Positions 13,168 to 24,516 of a DNA stretch of 64,000 nt are shown here, one piece after another; within the stretch, counting starts at the first letter, position 1; each line of letters starts with the position of its first letter. The stretch covers positions 5,642,001-5,706,000 of the forward strand of contig CM075103.1 of the NCBI GenBank assembly GCA_037576195.1. Reading direction: 5' to 3'. The notes beneath the pieces are model-generated. The model searched no databases and had not been told where the DNA came from. It saw only the letters and a list, made by a program, of their open reading frames with translations. This DNA comes from Phytoseiulus persimilis. Its lineage: Eukaryota; Arthropoda; Arachnida; Mesostigmata; Phytoseiidae. A program made the position numbers and the translations under genes.

Positions 13168-16100
13168 AGTCGCAAGCCTCGTTCAGCGCGACGAACCAGA
13201 GGATCTTATGACGGGTTCCGATTCGTAGTCAGGTGCGTCCGTATCTGAATCCTCCGCGGTTTCTCCGGTGAGACTGGGAACCTTAGCTGCAAAGAGTTTC
13301 AGAGCAACTCCACCGCGAAAACAGCTGTTTTCGAACAGCGTTGAAACCCGGGTGTTCGGAATGCTGTATTGCGCGGCCTCTGGCCCGAAGAGAAGCTGCC
13401 GGGAAACGCTGCGCCGGAAGTTTACTCAGTCAGAGGTTCGCGTAGGTTTCTGCCTTTGGATTGATCGAAATACTTTTCCCTGTTGCGACTGCAGCTGCTT
13501 CTGTTAGTTGACTCGCAATCGCCGAGTGCAGCTTCCTGACGGCTGTGAAAGGAGAAAGATGTATGGGAAACCCGGGTAAACATCACGCTGGCGGAGCGGA
13601 CATGACCGACTGAGGAACGGAGACTTTAACGTCTCGGTTCCAACTTGAATGCGACGGGGAGAGTGGAACGAGGGCGGGGGGTTATTTCTCGAACTCTCGA
13701 GGAATTTCGCCGACTGCTGCTCTCCGCCGCTAGCGTGAAATTCATCTAGTCCGCTTTGAAGAGCAGTCCTGGTTCGAGAAAACAAGCTCGCGGAAGTAAG
13801 TTCGCCCAACTCGTTTCCCTCCCGTCATTTTTGCTTCTGCCTCCATCGCAACACTTGAACGCGGCACGAAAATTAAGATGGATTCGGAGGAGACTCTAGC
13901 CGTGGCGTGCAACTTTGCGATGGAGAGGCAAAAAACCCAGAGCGGGGTGCTGCTGCCTGTCGGAACGAGGCGAGAAAAAAAAACGCGAAGAAGCTCTCAT
14001 CGCTCATTAAAGCGGTGAAACCAGAGACGCCCGTCGTTCCATGGACTGTGCATACCATCTTCTAAAAATACGAAAGCACTCGAAATCCTCTCTTGTCCGT
14101 GGTGGAGATTCTGTAGGAAACGGCGGTTCCCGGGAGAGAAAGTTTCATCATCCGTGTCTTCACTCCTGGGTACATTTGTCGCCGTGTCGGCCTCACCTTT
14201 TGCGTCTCCCAAGGAAGAAATACTGGAGTCCAACGCTGGAGCGATGAAGTTGAATGGGTCTGAAGTTCGCGAAGCATTATCAAGTTTGAGTCGATCAATC
14301 TAGCGCTGTTTCGGAAAAAAAATGAGAACCTGTCAAACAGCGTCGATTGGAGATGATGATCGACGGTGGAAACCCTCGAGGTCGTCGTCGATTACACACA
14401 TCGCGCGTCGGATTGAATCAGACGGCGGAGGGTGGAGCACCGCTTCGAATCCGTTCCCCAGGTTTCGTAAGGTCGTTCGGGGAGCCATCATCCAGATCAG
14501 AGCTCGAGATATTTGGAGCTCTCCGAATCGATCGGCGCTCGAGTTCGATTTTAGGTCAGGACGAACGAGTCGAGTGTCGTGGAAACGAGCCGTGTGCTTG
14601 GATGTTCCGGTTTCGAAGAGTTGCGTACGTGACCCTGAATCCGAGTATGACCTCCATGCGTCGGTATCGAGAATGCCTCCAATAAGCTCATTATGCGCGG
14701 AGGGAGTCTGGAAGCTACGATCCGCGCCCGTCGGAGGGATAACCATTTATCCGAGGCAACGTCTGCTCGATGTGCTCGGAACGGTCGCGAGCATCCATTG
14801 AACCGAGACCAGGAAACCGATGTCTGCCCGCCGTCGGGCTAGCCGGCAGTCGCTGTGTGGAACGGTTTACAAAAACGGCGAGACGGCGTATTCGCTCTCT
14901 GAGAAGGCTTAATTTAATAGTGTTCTCCAGACATCCGGATTTTTGCCGCAGGTCAATGCTTCCCAAACCGGAATTCCCAAGGGTCTCCCGCAACGCATCC
15001 GTGGTCAGGCCACTCTCTCCAGTGTCAACTCCCCTCGAACCGTCGCCGACCGAAGACTGATGCCCGGCACACAGCGGGTCGCACGCGCGAGCCTTCGAGT
15101 CGATCCCGCAGGTACGACGAAGGGTTGGTAACTCGTGGAAGTGTTCTTGCCCGACCCGCAGCTGTCAATCGGAAGTCAATCACCTGAAAGCCGACGTGGA
15201 TGACAGACAATACTGCGCGCAGTCAAGCAGAACGACTCTAGGCGCTAGCAGGCAACTACATATACGAGCCGCGGAGGTCATTCGTATTCGAATCGACTGA
15301 TCAACCTGATGACTCAAACGGAGACGTTGTTGCGCATCCTTCAAGCTTACATCATCCCTTAGCGCAAGTGGCTCAAGCGGAGCCGAAGCGAACAACAGAG
15401 AGCTGTCGCAATGATTTGCATCTGACAGTTGACTGGCTGAACTCCGTGAGCGTCCCGGGTCGCTCTGCCGAAGACAAGGAATTAGGGGAGAAAGGTTGAG
15501 GCTGCGCCAGGAACGACGGAAACTGGGAGAAACAGAGATAGAGTACTTCGACTTTGAGTTCGGGAGAGGGATACGCGGCGATTGTGGCGGAGCAAGGACA
15601 GTGCTCAGGAGAGTCTTATAGCAGCTTGGCTGAGCGTGTATCTTCGACAACGAGAGCGTTGGAGGAGTCCTTTGTTTTCGCTGCTCTTCGTATCTCTTCT
15701 CTTCTTTCTTCATATATTGGCTGTCTGAGCAGCAATCTTCGTCTAGGACCAACGGTTGGTCGGTGGTTGATCGCTTGGCTGACTCTTAGGCCGCTTCGTT
15801 GACTGCCTCGCGGAGTCAAAAGATGAAAGGAACCAATCATGTGTGTCTTCTCGTCGTTCGGACGTCCTATTTCGGAGCTGAACAGAACGTCTTGCTCACA
15901 TGCACATCATCAGCAGAAGAGAACTTGCATCTAACGTTCATCTACGAAACTCGGAGCTCTATCGGCCGTGTCCAGTCTCCGATTTTCGAAAACCGATTGT
16001 AGAGTGACCTTCTTCTGAAAAGTTCGACGGAGCTTGTAAAATGATTGCTGTTCCGAGCCACGGATGGAGACCTTGCAGGTTGAAGTTCTCCGTTGACTAG

Positions 16101-17622
16101 AGTTCGCTGCTCTCCGCATAATGATGACCTTATCATCATGCGAAACTTGCGTTTTTCTCCATCCTGTCAAACTCCACTCCGAACTGTCCATAGCCGGACC
16201 CGAGTGGGGAGTATCCCGCTCCCCCTCCCTCCCAACATCTCGACGACGTGCGGGCGAAGCCGAATTAATCACTGATGAGACTCATACAGACAGCGACGAA
16301 GAACTTTTAGTCAGGCGACTGGCTCGGAACGATATTCTAACGCGAAAGTGCTTCGAGAGCGATGGGAACTTTGAGACCCATCGGGCTCCACTGAGGAAGG
16401 GAGCAGAACTCGAGTCCAACGGCAGCGTTTGGTGTCGAGTGTCACCACCGACGCCGGCACTTCCCCCGCCTCTTTCCATGTTACATTCAGTCCGGTGTCA
16501 GACGCCAGCGCTCGCTTTCCTATTGAATGCTGCGCCGGAATGTTCGCCGCCTCCCGTTCGTGGCGGTGGCGCTTCCGCATTCATCGACTCCTCAGTCGAG
16601 CTCTATGGCTTCCACATGCCCCGTCCATCCGGTCTGCCAGTTATCCGTATCGTACGAAATTCAACGTTCCAGTTCGTTCCTCAGTTCTAGCCATCTTCCG
16701 TTGCTTTCCGCCAGTTAGTCTGTCGGTTGATCGAACAAGCGACCTAGCAGGCTCAATTATTCGATCCGACTGCCGGCCGCCGACGGCAACCAATCGGAAG
16801 ACGAGAGCGAGGAGAACGAGACGTCGTGGACGGGGACTATGGAACGACGGCGGTCGAGAGAACGGCGTTGTTCTCTCAACTTACAGCAAGTTGGGCTCGA
16901 ATTCATAAATTCTACATCTATCCACTCACTCGTCTGCGAGCCGGGTTGTTGCTTGTTTCCTCTTTTTTGTCTTAGACGGAGTCAAAAAGTATCGTCATCA
17001 GCGTCGCTCTTCGAGCCAGTTCTGTTGGCGGTGCCTTTGCTGCCGTGATCTGCTGCTGTGCTCTCCTCCGATATTCTGATCGAAGCCGAAACCACGACTT
17101 TCCGCATTCGATTCCGCGATCGCTGTTGCTGTCTTCGAGAACACCGTCAGACTTCAAAATTCTAGCTGCTCGGATAATGGCCCAGAGAAGGGAGAAGGAG
17201 GAGACGAGGGAGGTAAGCTCTGATCACGACTGCGATTCGCGAGTAGGTCTAACGGTGAAACTCCGTCGACCATCCATGTAATGTGCCGACATTCGAGAGA
17301 TGATTGGCTTCGGATTCTGAATTCAGGATTTCGTCTGATCATTCGGGTGCTGCCGCTCGTTCTTGTGGCGGTTGGGGTTTCGGTATTATATGCACTCATG
17401 ATTCGTCCCCATTCTCTGTCGATTCCACCGGTTCATGAAACCTCGGAGGGATAAGAAAATCGGAGTTTTGGAGGTATCTTGCCTAGAATTTCGAGTCTGT
17501 AAAGATGATGAGTTCCATTTTCAGTTCAAATCTGGAATGTTGAATCAGTGAATGAGTTGAGGTGGGAACAGTTCGATTCCAAATTGAAGAACAACGCGAT
17601 TGCTCGGTGTGTTCATCCACTG
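13168..17622. other. Noncoding stretch, nothing recognised
   Basis: I see no gene with a recognisable product, no long repeat and no RNA gene. Open frames such as 15180-15752 minus (190 codons) and 16121-16690 plus (189 codons) lie opposite equally long frames and have no motif I recognise. Downstream of SRPRB this becomes its 3' flank. Confidence 0.5.
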
Positions 17623-17628
17623 TTTATT
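17623..17628 (-). promoter_or_regulatory. Poly(A) signal of SRPRB (AATAAA)
   Basis: TTTATT on the plus strand reads as AATAAA on the minus strand, about 200 nt after the SRPRB stop codon. This implies a 3' UTR of roughly 220 nt. Confidence 0.6.
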
Positions 17629-17830
17629 CGCTCAGGGGCAGCAGCTATACATATTTTATCCGCTCTCCGAGTCCTTAGAAAAAATATCTCAGTCTGTGTT
17701 AATCGGTACCACCTTGATGAACCTCCCAAACACATGGACAGCACATTATCGACTTTGGCGCGATCAATAAGAAATTTACAAGGAAGTTCATTTGGCTCTG
17801 GTCGGTTCCGTTCGCGATATACATCATCTT

Positions 17831-18511
17831 TCATACCTGGCGCAACCAGTTGAGGATGGGCTCGAGGTTTTCGGTTGCGCTGAACTCGACGAACTCCACC
17901 GGTTGCGGAAGGTCGGCGAATTCAAAATCTTTCCGGGCGCTACCAAGGGTTCTGCCCAACTGAGCTCCCTCCGTTGTCACCAACTTCGAAGATTGAGTTT
18001 TCCGGAGAAGGTTGAGCTCTTTCTCGAGACTGCTTTGTATGGCAGTCACCGACTTCGCCATGGCATCGTCCTGTTTGTTGCAGGCGATGACCGCGGGAAC
18101 TCGCGAAGTGTCGGGATCCGAGAGAACATAGTAGGCGTATTCGGCAACATCTTTCATTTCGCTAACGAAGTTCACAGAGTCCACCACGAAGATGAGAGCA
18201 CGCGCGGTGGATTTGAAGTTGTCGAACACGGTCATGCGTTGACGTTCGTTGCCGGGGATGTCAACGAGTTTTATCGCCTTGCCGCTTTCTGGATGTTGGA
18301 ACTGACCCTGATTCTCTTTGATGGACACATATGTCTGGACGCTTTTCCCTGAGCACAGATGAGCGTAGAGCACGGTTTTTCCTGCATTGGATGTGCCACA
18401 GATGAGAACGTTCGAGCGTTTCTTGCCACCTCGACGATATAGGAAGAACACCGTCAGCAGAACGATAGCTAGTGCCACGAAAACCGTCAGGATATAGTCC
18501 GAATCGTCCAT
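17831..18511 (-). CDS. SRPRB: Signal recognition particle receptor subunit beta
   Basis: This is the membrane-anchored small GTPase that holds the SRP receptor alpha subunit at the ER and helps hand ribosome-nascent chains to the translocon. The 226-residue frame is complete in one exon. Visible features, in order: an N-terminal transmembrane segment (about residues 7-25) followed by basic residues; P-loop GTSNAGKT (39-46); G3 motif DIPG (84-87); G4 motif NKQD (145-148); and a late FSA motif close to G5, then a C-terminal amphipathic end (NWLRQV). Human SRPRB has 271 residues, with a longer N-terminus before the membrane segment. The start is the first ATG of the frame and directly precedes the anchor. 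No introns are visible. An upstream ATGGCGGC element and a downstream AATAAA frame the unit. The adjacent minus-strand frame at 18261-18536 is a shadow. Confidence 0.95.
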   Translation of the reverse strand: MDDSDYILTVFVALAIVLLTVFFLYRRGGKKRSNVLICGTSNAGKTVLYAHLCSGKSVQTYVSIKENQGQFQHPESGKAIKLVDIPGNERQRMTVFDNFKSTARALIFVVDSVNFVSEMKDVAEYAYYVLSDPDTSRVPAVIACNKQDDAMAKSVTAIQSSLEKELNLLRKTQSSKLVTTEGAQLGRTLGSARKDFEFADLPQPVEFVEFSATENLEPILNWLRQV

Positions 18512-18577
18512 CTCCTACTCCTACCACAGTCGGCAAGACGATGACACAAAGTGCTGGCCGATGCCGCTGCCAGCACG

Positions 18578-18601
18578 CTACGCAGCCATGGGGGCCGCCA
18601 T
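18578..18601 (-). promoter_or_regulatory. YY1-like ATGGCGGC element and 7-residue uORF upstream of SRPRB
   Basis: On the minus strand, 67-90 nt before the SRPRB start codon, the sequence reads AATATGGCGGC. This matches the YY1 consensus (AAnATGGCGGC) that in animals often sits just after the transcription start of housekeeping genes. Its ATG opens a tiny frame (MAAPMAA, then stop) that ends before the SRPRB start. If transcription begins upstream of it, it would be a short uORF. The TSS itself is not visible, so the role is inferred. Confidence 0.45.
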
Positions 18602-21600
18602 ATTGATTTCTCAGCAGACGACATCAACAAAGTCTGGTAGCAGATGACGCTTGAGTTGAGCTTGATTTTGAACTTCCCAGCAAGACACTGCACGAATGAT
18701 AAGCTATAAACTGAGTGTGAAAGAACATTGCGCTCGACTACGGGGATATACATTGACTCCAAGCCGTGCCTGTGTGGGGCCTATTATTGTAATGCAGCGG
18801 GCCGGACCGACGTGGTTCTTCTAGTTTGGCAAGGCTCGAGTAGAGGGCGCCACGGCGACCGCGCGCAGTCATGAGTTCTTGTCTCCCTTGAACTATGTAG
18901 TTGTTCTCGTGCGACCGAATCTCGTCCCCGATTGCAGTGGTGATCATCGGATGTATCGACTCTCAACTTTCTCGATTCTTCGCGACGGGGCTCTGACTGG
19001 TCATTGGCTGCTGCTCAGTTTTAACTTTCCTCTGGAATTGACAGCGATATCACCGGATGATCGGATGCCGTTTTTTTGTTCCTGATATTCTATTCTTGAG
19101 AATCCTCCGGTGGGAATTCACATCCCGTCAGAAATCCCCAAGGCCATCGAGTCAGTCAGGAGTCTCGCTCGGGGCTCCTGATCGGAGAATCATCCTGTTG
19201 TTCTGTTAAGTTAGCCAAAAGAGCTAGTGGAAACCGACACACTGGGTTCCTGACAGTGGCAGCTCATGGCTTCCTTGGTTGCTTATGGTCACGCGAGGGC
19301 TGTTAAGCAAGAACGAGCGCAGCAACGATATCAGTGTCTAGCCACGCAAGTTACGACTCAAATCGTTTGAACTCCGAGCAAGCCGGCGAACCAACAGGCC
19401 GAGCATGATGATCACGTCGGTAACGCGTTCACGGCTGTCCTCTCGTTGGAGCGACCGGGGCACGTCGGGCCCAGATTCATGTGTCATCGCATAACTTGAC
19501 GGAATTCTTACGCAGAACCGGATTTCTTTAGATTGATGCCTGTGCCCCTCATCCTCACCACTCCACGGTGTATGAAGGGAGTTTTCTACTTTGGGTCAGA
19601 ACTCACGGAACCGTAGGCGCCACATGGAAGCGAGGTACTTTAAGGGAAGGGGAAAGGGGAGGGGATAAACGTTCAAGTACGTTAAATTGTGTACCGCGCG
19701 TGGAATATCCGCTCAAATCTTGAGGAATTCATCGAGTGATTCTAATGGGGTTCGCGTGCCACGCCAGTTGGATCGAATGATGTTCGCACAAAGATATCCT
19801 CCTGCCTAAAGGTATATGCTGCCGATGAGAGAAATTCGATCCTCGATTTCCGACGATCTCGTATGTGCTGAAGCCTTGATGCCAACAGTGCCGGGAGAGA
19901 CTTCGTTCGAGCGACGTTTGTTGAAACCAGAAGAGTTTATCCCAAAAAACAGAGCATCCATGAGTCCCCCAACATTTCATGAACTCAGGCGCAACTAGTG
20001 GACAACAGGACCTAGCGGCTTCGTCCCGGAACTTTTTGAAGTTGTGTTGGAAAAATCAATCTCGGGATCGAAGAACGCTCTCGGACGAACGGGACAAAGT
20101 TCCCGGGTATCCCTCCAGTGATCGTGTTCACGATGAGACGATTCCAAGTGACGAGCGAAAGATCCACCACATACGGTGTCACTCTCGGCAGTGCGCGTGG
20201 GACCGATTTTTGTTCAGCCTGGAAGAAAGCGCTCGAACTCGATGCATGGTAGAAAAAGGCGTGTTTTTGTATGTTGAGTGTTCCGCCATTTTCGGAATTC
20301 TCCAGTCTTCCTCAAAATAGTTATCGCTCGATATCTGGACATGGTTCCGAGCCAGGGGAACCTCCGCGTTGACGAACCTGTCAACGAGCGCTACGACAGT
20401 GGTGGAAAGTGCGGAATTTAGTCCGAATCTCGGAGACAAACGCCAAGATTCAGAGCCTTGAACAGAGCATCCCAAGCATGGCTTAGAAAGTGACTTTGCT
20501 TGATGGTGTTTCTTTTCCGTTTGGTGCTCGATTGGGAAACGAGAATTTTATGGGTTGCGGGAAAAGAGGCCGTGAAACGATGTTTGGCTTTAATCTTTGA
20601 TCTGAACGCCGGGGAAGCAAAGCGAGAGACCAGCTGTTTTACATCCGAGGCAAGAGTTGAACCGAATGCGCAGGATGTGAAGCTGAACACAAACAGATAC
20701 GCAGGAGCTCATTTCATCAGCCTTCGGATTATCCGTCTCTGCTCCTCTGCGCTTAGCTAAGAAAATGGTTCTTTCCTTGAATCGAGAGAAAACGACAACA
20801 TGCGCGTTCTATCGCTCACTGAATCGTCTGGATAGGGTTGCTCTACGAGAGTTCCTCCGGGAATCGCGGAGTGGGATTTGATCGGCGCTACGACAGCTCC
20901 GAAGCATAAGAAAACAACGAGCTTCGAGGCCCTGCAGCTGGAATTTGAGTCATGCAACAGTCTGATTCGATGGCATGTCATTGAGTCGTGCGACATCGCC
21001 GTGTGCGTTCCAAAGCTCCGTGCGATTCGTCATCATCCAACTCCGGCTGGGATTCCGACAGAACAGAATGGTTGTGCCAGGCAAAGTGAAGCTTCCTTGC
21101 TTCGCTCGAGGTCCAACTTGAGTTGCAAGCGGATCAGTCTTCTGAGACACTGAAGAGGTTCACGAGAGTTCGACTTGGCGTCTGTGATGAGTCGCTCCGG
21201 CAGATTATATGTGTACTGGCTTGACGTTTGAGACTTCACTACGGATACCTCACAGACAGCTGCCCTTTCTCATCGACGACGCTTTGGAACTGCTCAACAA
21301 TTCTCTGCTCCAATCCTCCCTGCAGCTTATTTGGCGATAGAATAAAATGTGAGCTGTCGTTAAAGCTAGAATCCGCGGGGCCCTCTGGAGACCAGATTTG
21401 GTGGGATGAAAATCGGGACCTACTTTAGTCAAAGACGGTTAATCAGGAGTTTCTGATGGACCCGAAATGTTCGCGAACCTCCTCTACGGCCTCGCGGTCG
21501 GAGTTATAGGGGAACGAGTCGTCAGTGGTCTAGATCCCCACATGATATATGAAGTCTTCGGGGAGAAGACCCCGTCGACAAAGGCTTTCCGTCATTGGAC

Positions 21601-23276
21601 CCGGCGTCGGACCGATTGTCTGAATGTCTGAGAGGAGTGAGAGCGAGACCCGGGCGTGCGAGAGGGGACTGTGCTCCGTTGCTGGACATTTCGAGGGAAG
21701 GCTTTCTCAGTTTGCTGGAGCACGCGATCACGCGAACCATCTTCAGGCAACTTGAATGGCCTGAACATCCAAACGCCACTGGGAATCTTCGACGTCGATT
21801 TCAAACTTGTTCTCCGAAATCTTCTGCGGCGTGACTCGCGGAGCTCCATACGTGAAATCTCCAGATGAGAGTGAATATTCAGAGACCATCTCTAACGGAT
21901 CGTCGATGCCGTTCGAGGAACAGGAGAAGCGAGGGCATGCTTGGAGCCGGGGGGGGGGGGGGGAGGGGCTCAGGGTGCGAATTCCTATCATTATTGAACT
22001 GCCCAAGGCGGACGTCTGCGCCCTTTTCGGTATCTCTCTCGGTTCCAACGATCCCGTTCCGACCCAATATCTGCTCACATGGAGCACTTGCGGAGCACTC
22101 CTGAGACCCTCTGGGCCAGCAGTACCTCGTTAGTCATTGTCAGGAATCTACCGTTTTTTCCAACGCTGTTCCAGATCATCCCGTGGCGATCCCACAACAA
22201 AACTCCCAATCATTGCTTCCGATTATCTTTTCCCTCGTGGGCGTTCCGCCGACGCACTAGGGAAGGGGAGCAAACCGAGACGGAAACAGATATTGCTTTC
22301 CAATCCCTCCCCATCGTGCGGCGCGCGTTTGGAGACATCGTGCTTCCTTCCGATTGAGGCATCCCGCAGTTTCAAATGTCAATTCTTCACAAGCGAACCA
22401 ATATCGACACAATCAGACCTTGTCGCCGGGATTAGTCCCTGTCACAACTCCCAGTCGGTCGTATTTGACTGTTCTCTCTGTTTGTTAGCAGCCGACCGTC
22501 CGATTATCTGTCGGTGCGTTGTTGCCCGTCCGATATTCGTTCTCATCTCGTTCCTCGCTAATGTCACCAGCGGCGTCCGCTCTGTATCGGAAAAGCGTTC
22601 GATGCGACATTCTCGCCTCCTTTGATGCCTGTTGCGGATTGAAAAACGAAAGCTCCTCTGGGACAAGAATTTTTATTCTCACTGTTGTTCTCCATGCTGG
22701 CGTCCTGAGATTGAGGAAGATGTTGAAGCCAGATGGCCGAGTAGGCAGCGCGGTTTGGTTCTCGGACTAATGCCGGAGCAGGTCTCCAAGGCCTACACGC
22801 GAGTGGCGATTGGCTCCAGAGCTCAGAGGATTGGCATCCCATGAGCTGCTCTACGCGTCTCGTTTAAGGACGACTTTCGTTCAAAGCAGATTACACGGTC
22901 GAAGCAGGGGAACCGTCCACGAATATAGCTCAATCAGATTCAGAGAACTCTCGTTTTTCAGGCGGCTCAGTTCGTGCAGCACCCTGGCCATAAACGCAAG
23001 GTGAGTTGGATTATTTTCAGTTGAAAAACGACGATGATTGTTCGAGGACACGAGCTCAAAACAGAATGTAACCGCTCCACTGGCGGCGGTCGCTTGAGGC
23101 CATATGATCTCGGCGATCTTTGCCCTGGGAAACTTTTGCGAGCAGTGAACTCAGACCCTCATCATGCGGGAGACTCTACTGAGATCTACCGAATAAGTGG
23201 TTGTGGCCATCAGCTGAAGGATCGGAACTCCCGATTCGGGAGGCCGTCAAGAGTGCGCATGGTCGACTCACGATAT
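18602..23276. other. Noncoding stretch between SRPRB and ABT1
   Basis: No gene is supported. A 15-nt G run lies at 21949-21963. Short minus-strand frames between 20179 and 21432 look mildly protein-like but share no motif I can name and do not chain through credible splice sites. Nothing here resembles an RNA gene or a transposon end. Confidence 0.45.
21949..21963. repeat. Poly(G) run, 15 nt
   Basis: Fifteen consecutive G on the plus strand, followed by A and four more G. Such runs are often mis-sized in assemblies. Confidence 0.9.
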
Positions 23277-23416
23277 AGTCATGAAGAAAAAAAAAACACA
23301 AGAGAGATCGCGAAACAGTCTGCATATATTATGCGTAGCTTTACAATTTTACACCACGGGATATTCGATAGTACAAAGTTTACATAACAATCTCGAGGAT
23401 CGTGTTGCATTCGTTC

Positions 23417-24370
23417 TCATTCCTTAGCGAAAATGCTCATGAGCAGGCTCTTGTCCGCTATTTCGTTGCTGGCTGGCTCTGGTTTCTCTTCACGGATTTC
23501 TTTGTCAGTTTTCCTGAGTTTGATTCGCGATGGATTCTCCTCGTATGTTTCCCCGCATTGACGTTTTTTCCTCCTACGAATGGACTGCTCGAGGGTTTTG
23601 GCGTAGAACCTGGCTTCCCTCTTGGCTTTGGCGATTTCTGTGCGCATTCTCTGATCTTTGACGGCTTTTTCGTAAGTCAACCTTTCGGCGAGGTGTGGCC
23701 AACGAAATCTGTTCAGGTACTTGATGCTCCAGAGACAGTCACGATATGGCGCTCGTCTTTTACCGCCAACGGGTTTCGTGTTCAGCAACTCAGCGACACG
23801 TTTCGCATCTTTTTTCTTCCCAAACTCTATCCAGCCCTCCCTGAAGCGGTGAAGGGGACGAGTTTTCGCGCTGAGCTTTTTAACCGGCTCGAAATACATT
23901 CTCTTTATATCGCCGAACTCACCGAGAAGCTCTCGAGTCTTGGCGACGGTAAGGCCGTCCGGAATGTAGCTCAAGTAAACGATGCCGGGCGTGCGCTTCT
24001 TCTTCTTCTGCTTCGGACTCTCGTCGTCCGTCATCTCCAATTCTGGGTTGTTGTCTAGCATCGAAGCATCGGTGTCCCCTTCGTCGGATCCTTCTGCTTG
24101 ATCATAGCCAGGGTCGGAACCATCGTCGCCAGACTTCTGGAGCGATTCCTCGTCCTGAGATTCGGCCGCAGAGCTCGCAGGTTCTTCCCGATCATTATCG
24201 TTGCTTGGTTTGATGTCTGAATCACATGATTCTGGTAGCTCATCATCATCATCGATCGGGTTACGGAGATCTTCTTCGCGCGCTTCATTGTCTGATGAAG
24301 CGTCGCATGTTGACACTCCCGCAACGGTTTTAGAATACGACTCACGCACCCGCGAACCCTTGCGATACAT
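23417..24370 (-). CDS. ABT1: Activator of basal transcription 1 / ESF2-like ribosome biogenesis RRM protein
   Basis: Members of the ABT1/Esf2 family are nucleolar RNA-binding proteins of the small-subunit processome, needed for early 18S pre-rRNA processing. The animal protein was first described as binding TBP. The complete 317-residue frame is one exon. It has a long acidic Ser/Asp/Glu N-terminus (about 22-120), a Lys-rich patch (121-126), and a divergent RRM beginning PGIVYLSYIPDGL (128-140). Within the RRM are the family block GDIKRMYFEP (153-162), REGWIEFGKKKDAKRVAELL (177-196) and YRDCLWSIKYLNRFRWPHL (209-227). A basic helical tail follows (to about 270), with an end reading DKSLLMSIFAKE. 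Human ABT1 has 272 residues; the extra length is in the acidic N-terminus. The start is the first ATG of the frame; an upstream noncoding exon is possible. Confidence 0.92.
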   Translation of the reverse strand: MYRKGSRVRESYSKTVAGVSTCDASSDNEAREEDLRNPIDDDDELPESCDSDIKPSNDNDREEPASSAAESQDEESLQKSGDDGSDPGYDQAEGSDEGDTDASMLDNNPELEMTDDESPKQKKKKRTPGIVYLSYIPDGLTVAKTRELLGEFGDIKRMYFEPVKKLSAKTRPLHRFREGWIEFGKKKDAKRVAELLNTKPVGGKRRAPYRDCLWSIKYLNRFRWPHLAERLTYEKAVKDQRMRTEIAKAKREARFYAKTLEQSIRRRKKRQCGETYEENPSRIKLRKTDKEIREEKPEPASNEIADKSLLMSIFAKE

Positions 24371-24501
24371 GAGTCCGGTCGATTCGTTTCAAGTTCGAAC
24401 TCATTCGAACATCTGATGCCGGAAGAACGTGGCGATGGTGCTTGGGCCTGCGTGCGGATCCAAACAAGGTAGATGGCGACGTCGATGGCAGCGCCCTCCG
24501 A

Positions 24502-24516
24502 CCGCGCGCCATATTT
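24502..24516 (-). promoter_or_regulatory. YY1-like ATGGCG element upstream of ABT1
   Basis: The minus strand reads AAATATGGCGCGCGG about 140 nt before the ABT1 start codon. It is close to the YY1 consensus and resembles the element upstream of SRPRB. The ATG in it is out of frame with ABT1. A donor-like CTCG|GTGAGTG lies about 20 nt further upstream, so a noncoding first exon is possible. The role is inferred from position and sequence only. Confidence 0.35.

Noticed and set aside
17536-17590. GTTCGATTCC, similar to a tRNA B box
   Set aside because: No A box or foldable acceptor and anticodon arms at the proper distance; no tRNA gene can be supported anywhere in the window.
18261-18536. 91-codon minus-strand frame at the SRPRB start
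   Set aside because: Out-of-frame shadow of SRPRB; SRPRB carries all GTPase motifs in the other frame.
20179-21432. Series of short minus-strand frames that looked like a decayed receptor gene
   Set aside because: No family motif could be identified and the pieces do not connect through credible splice sites.
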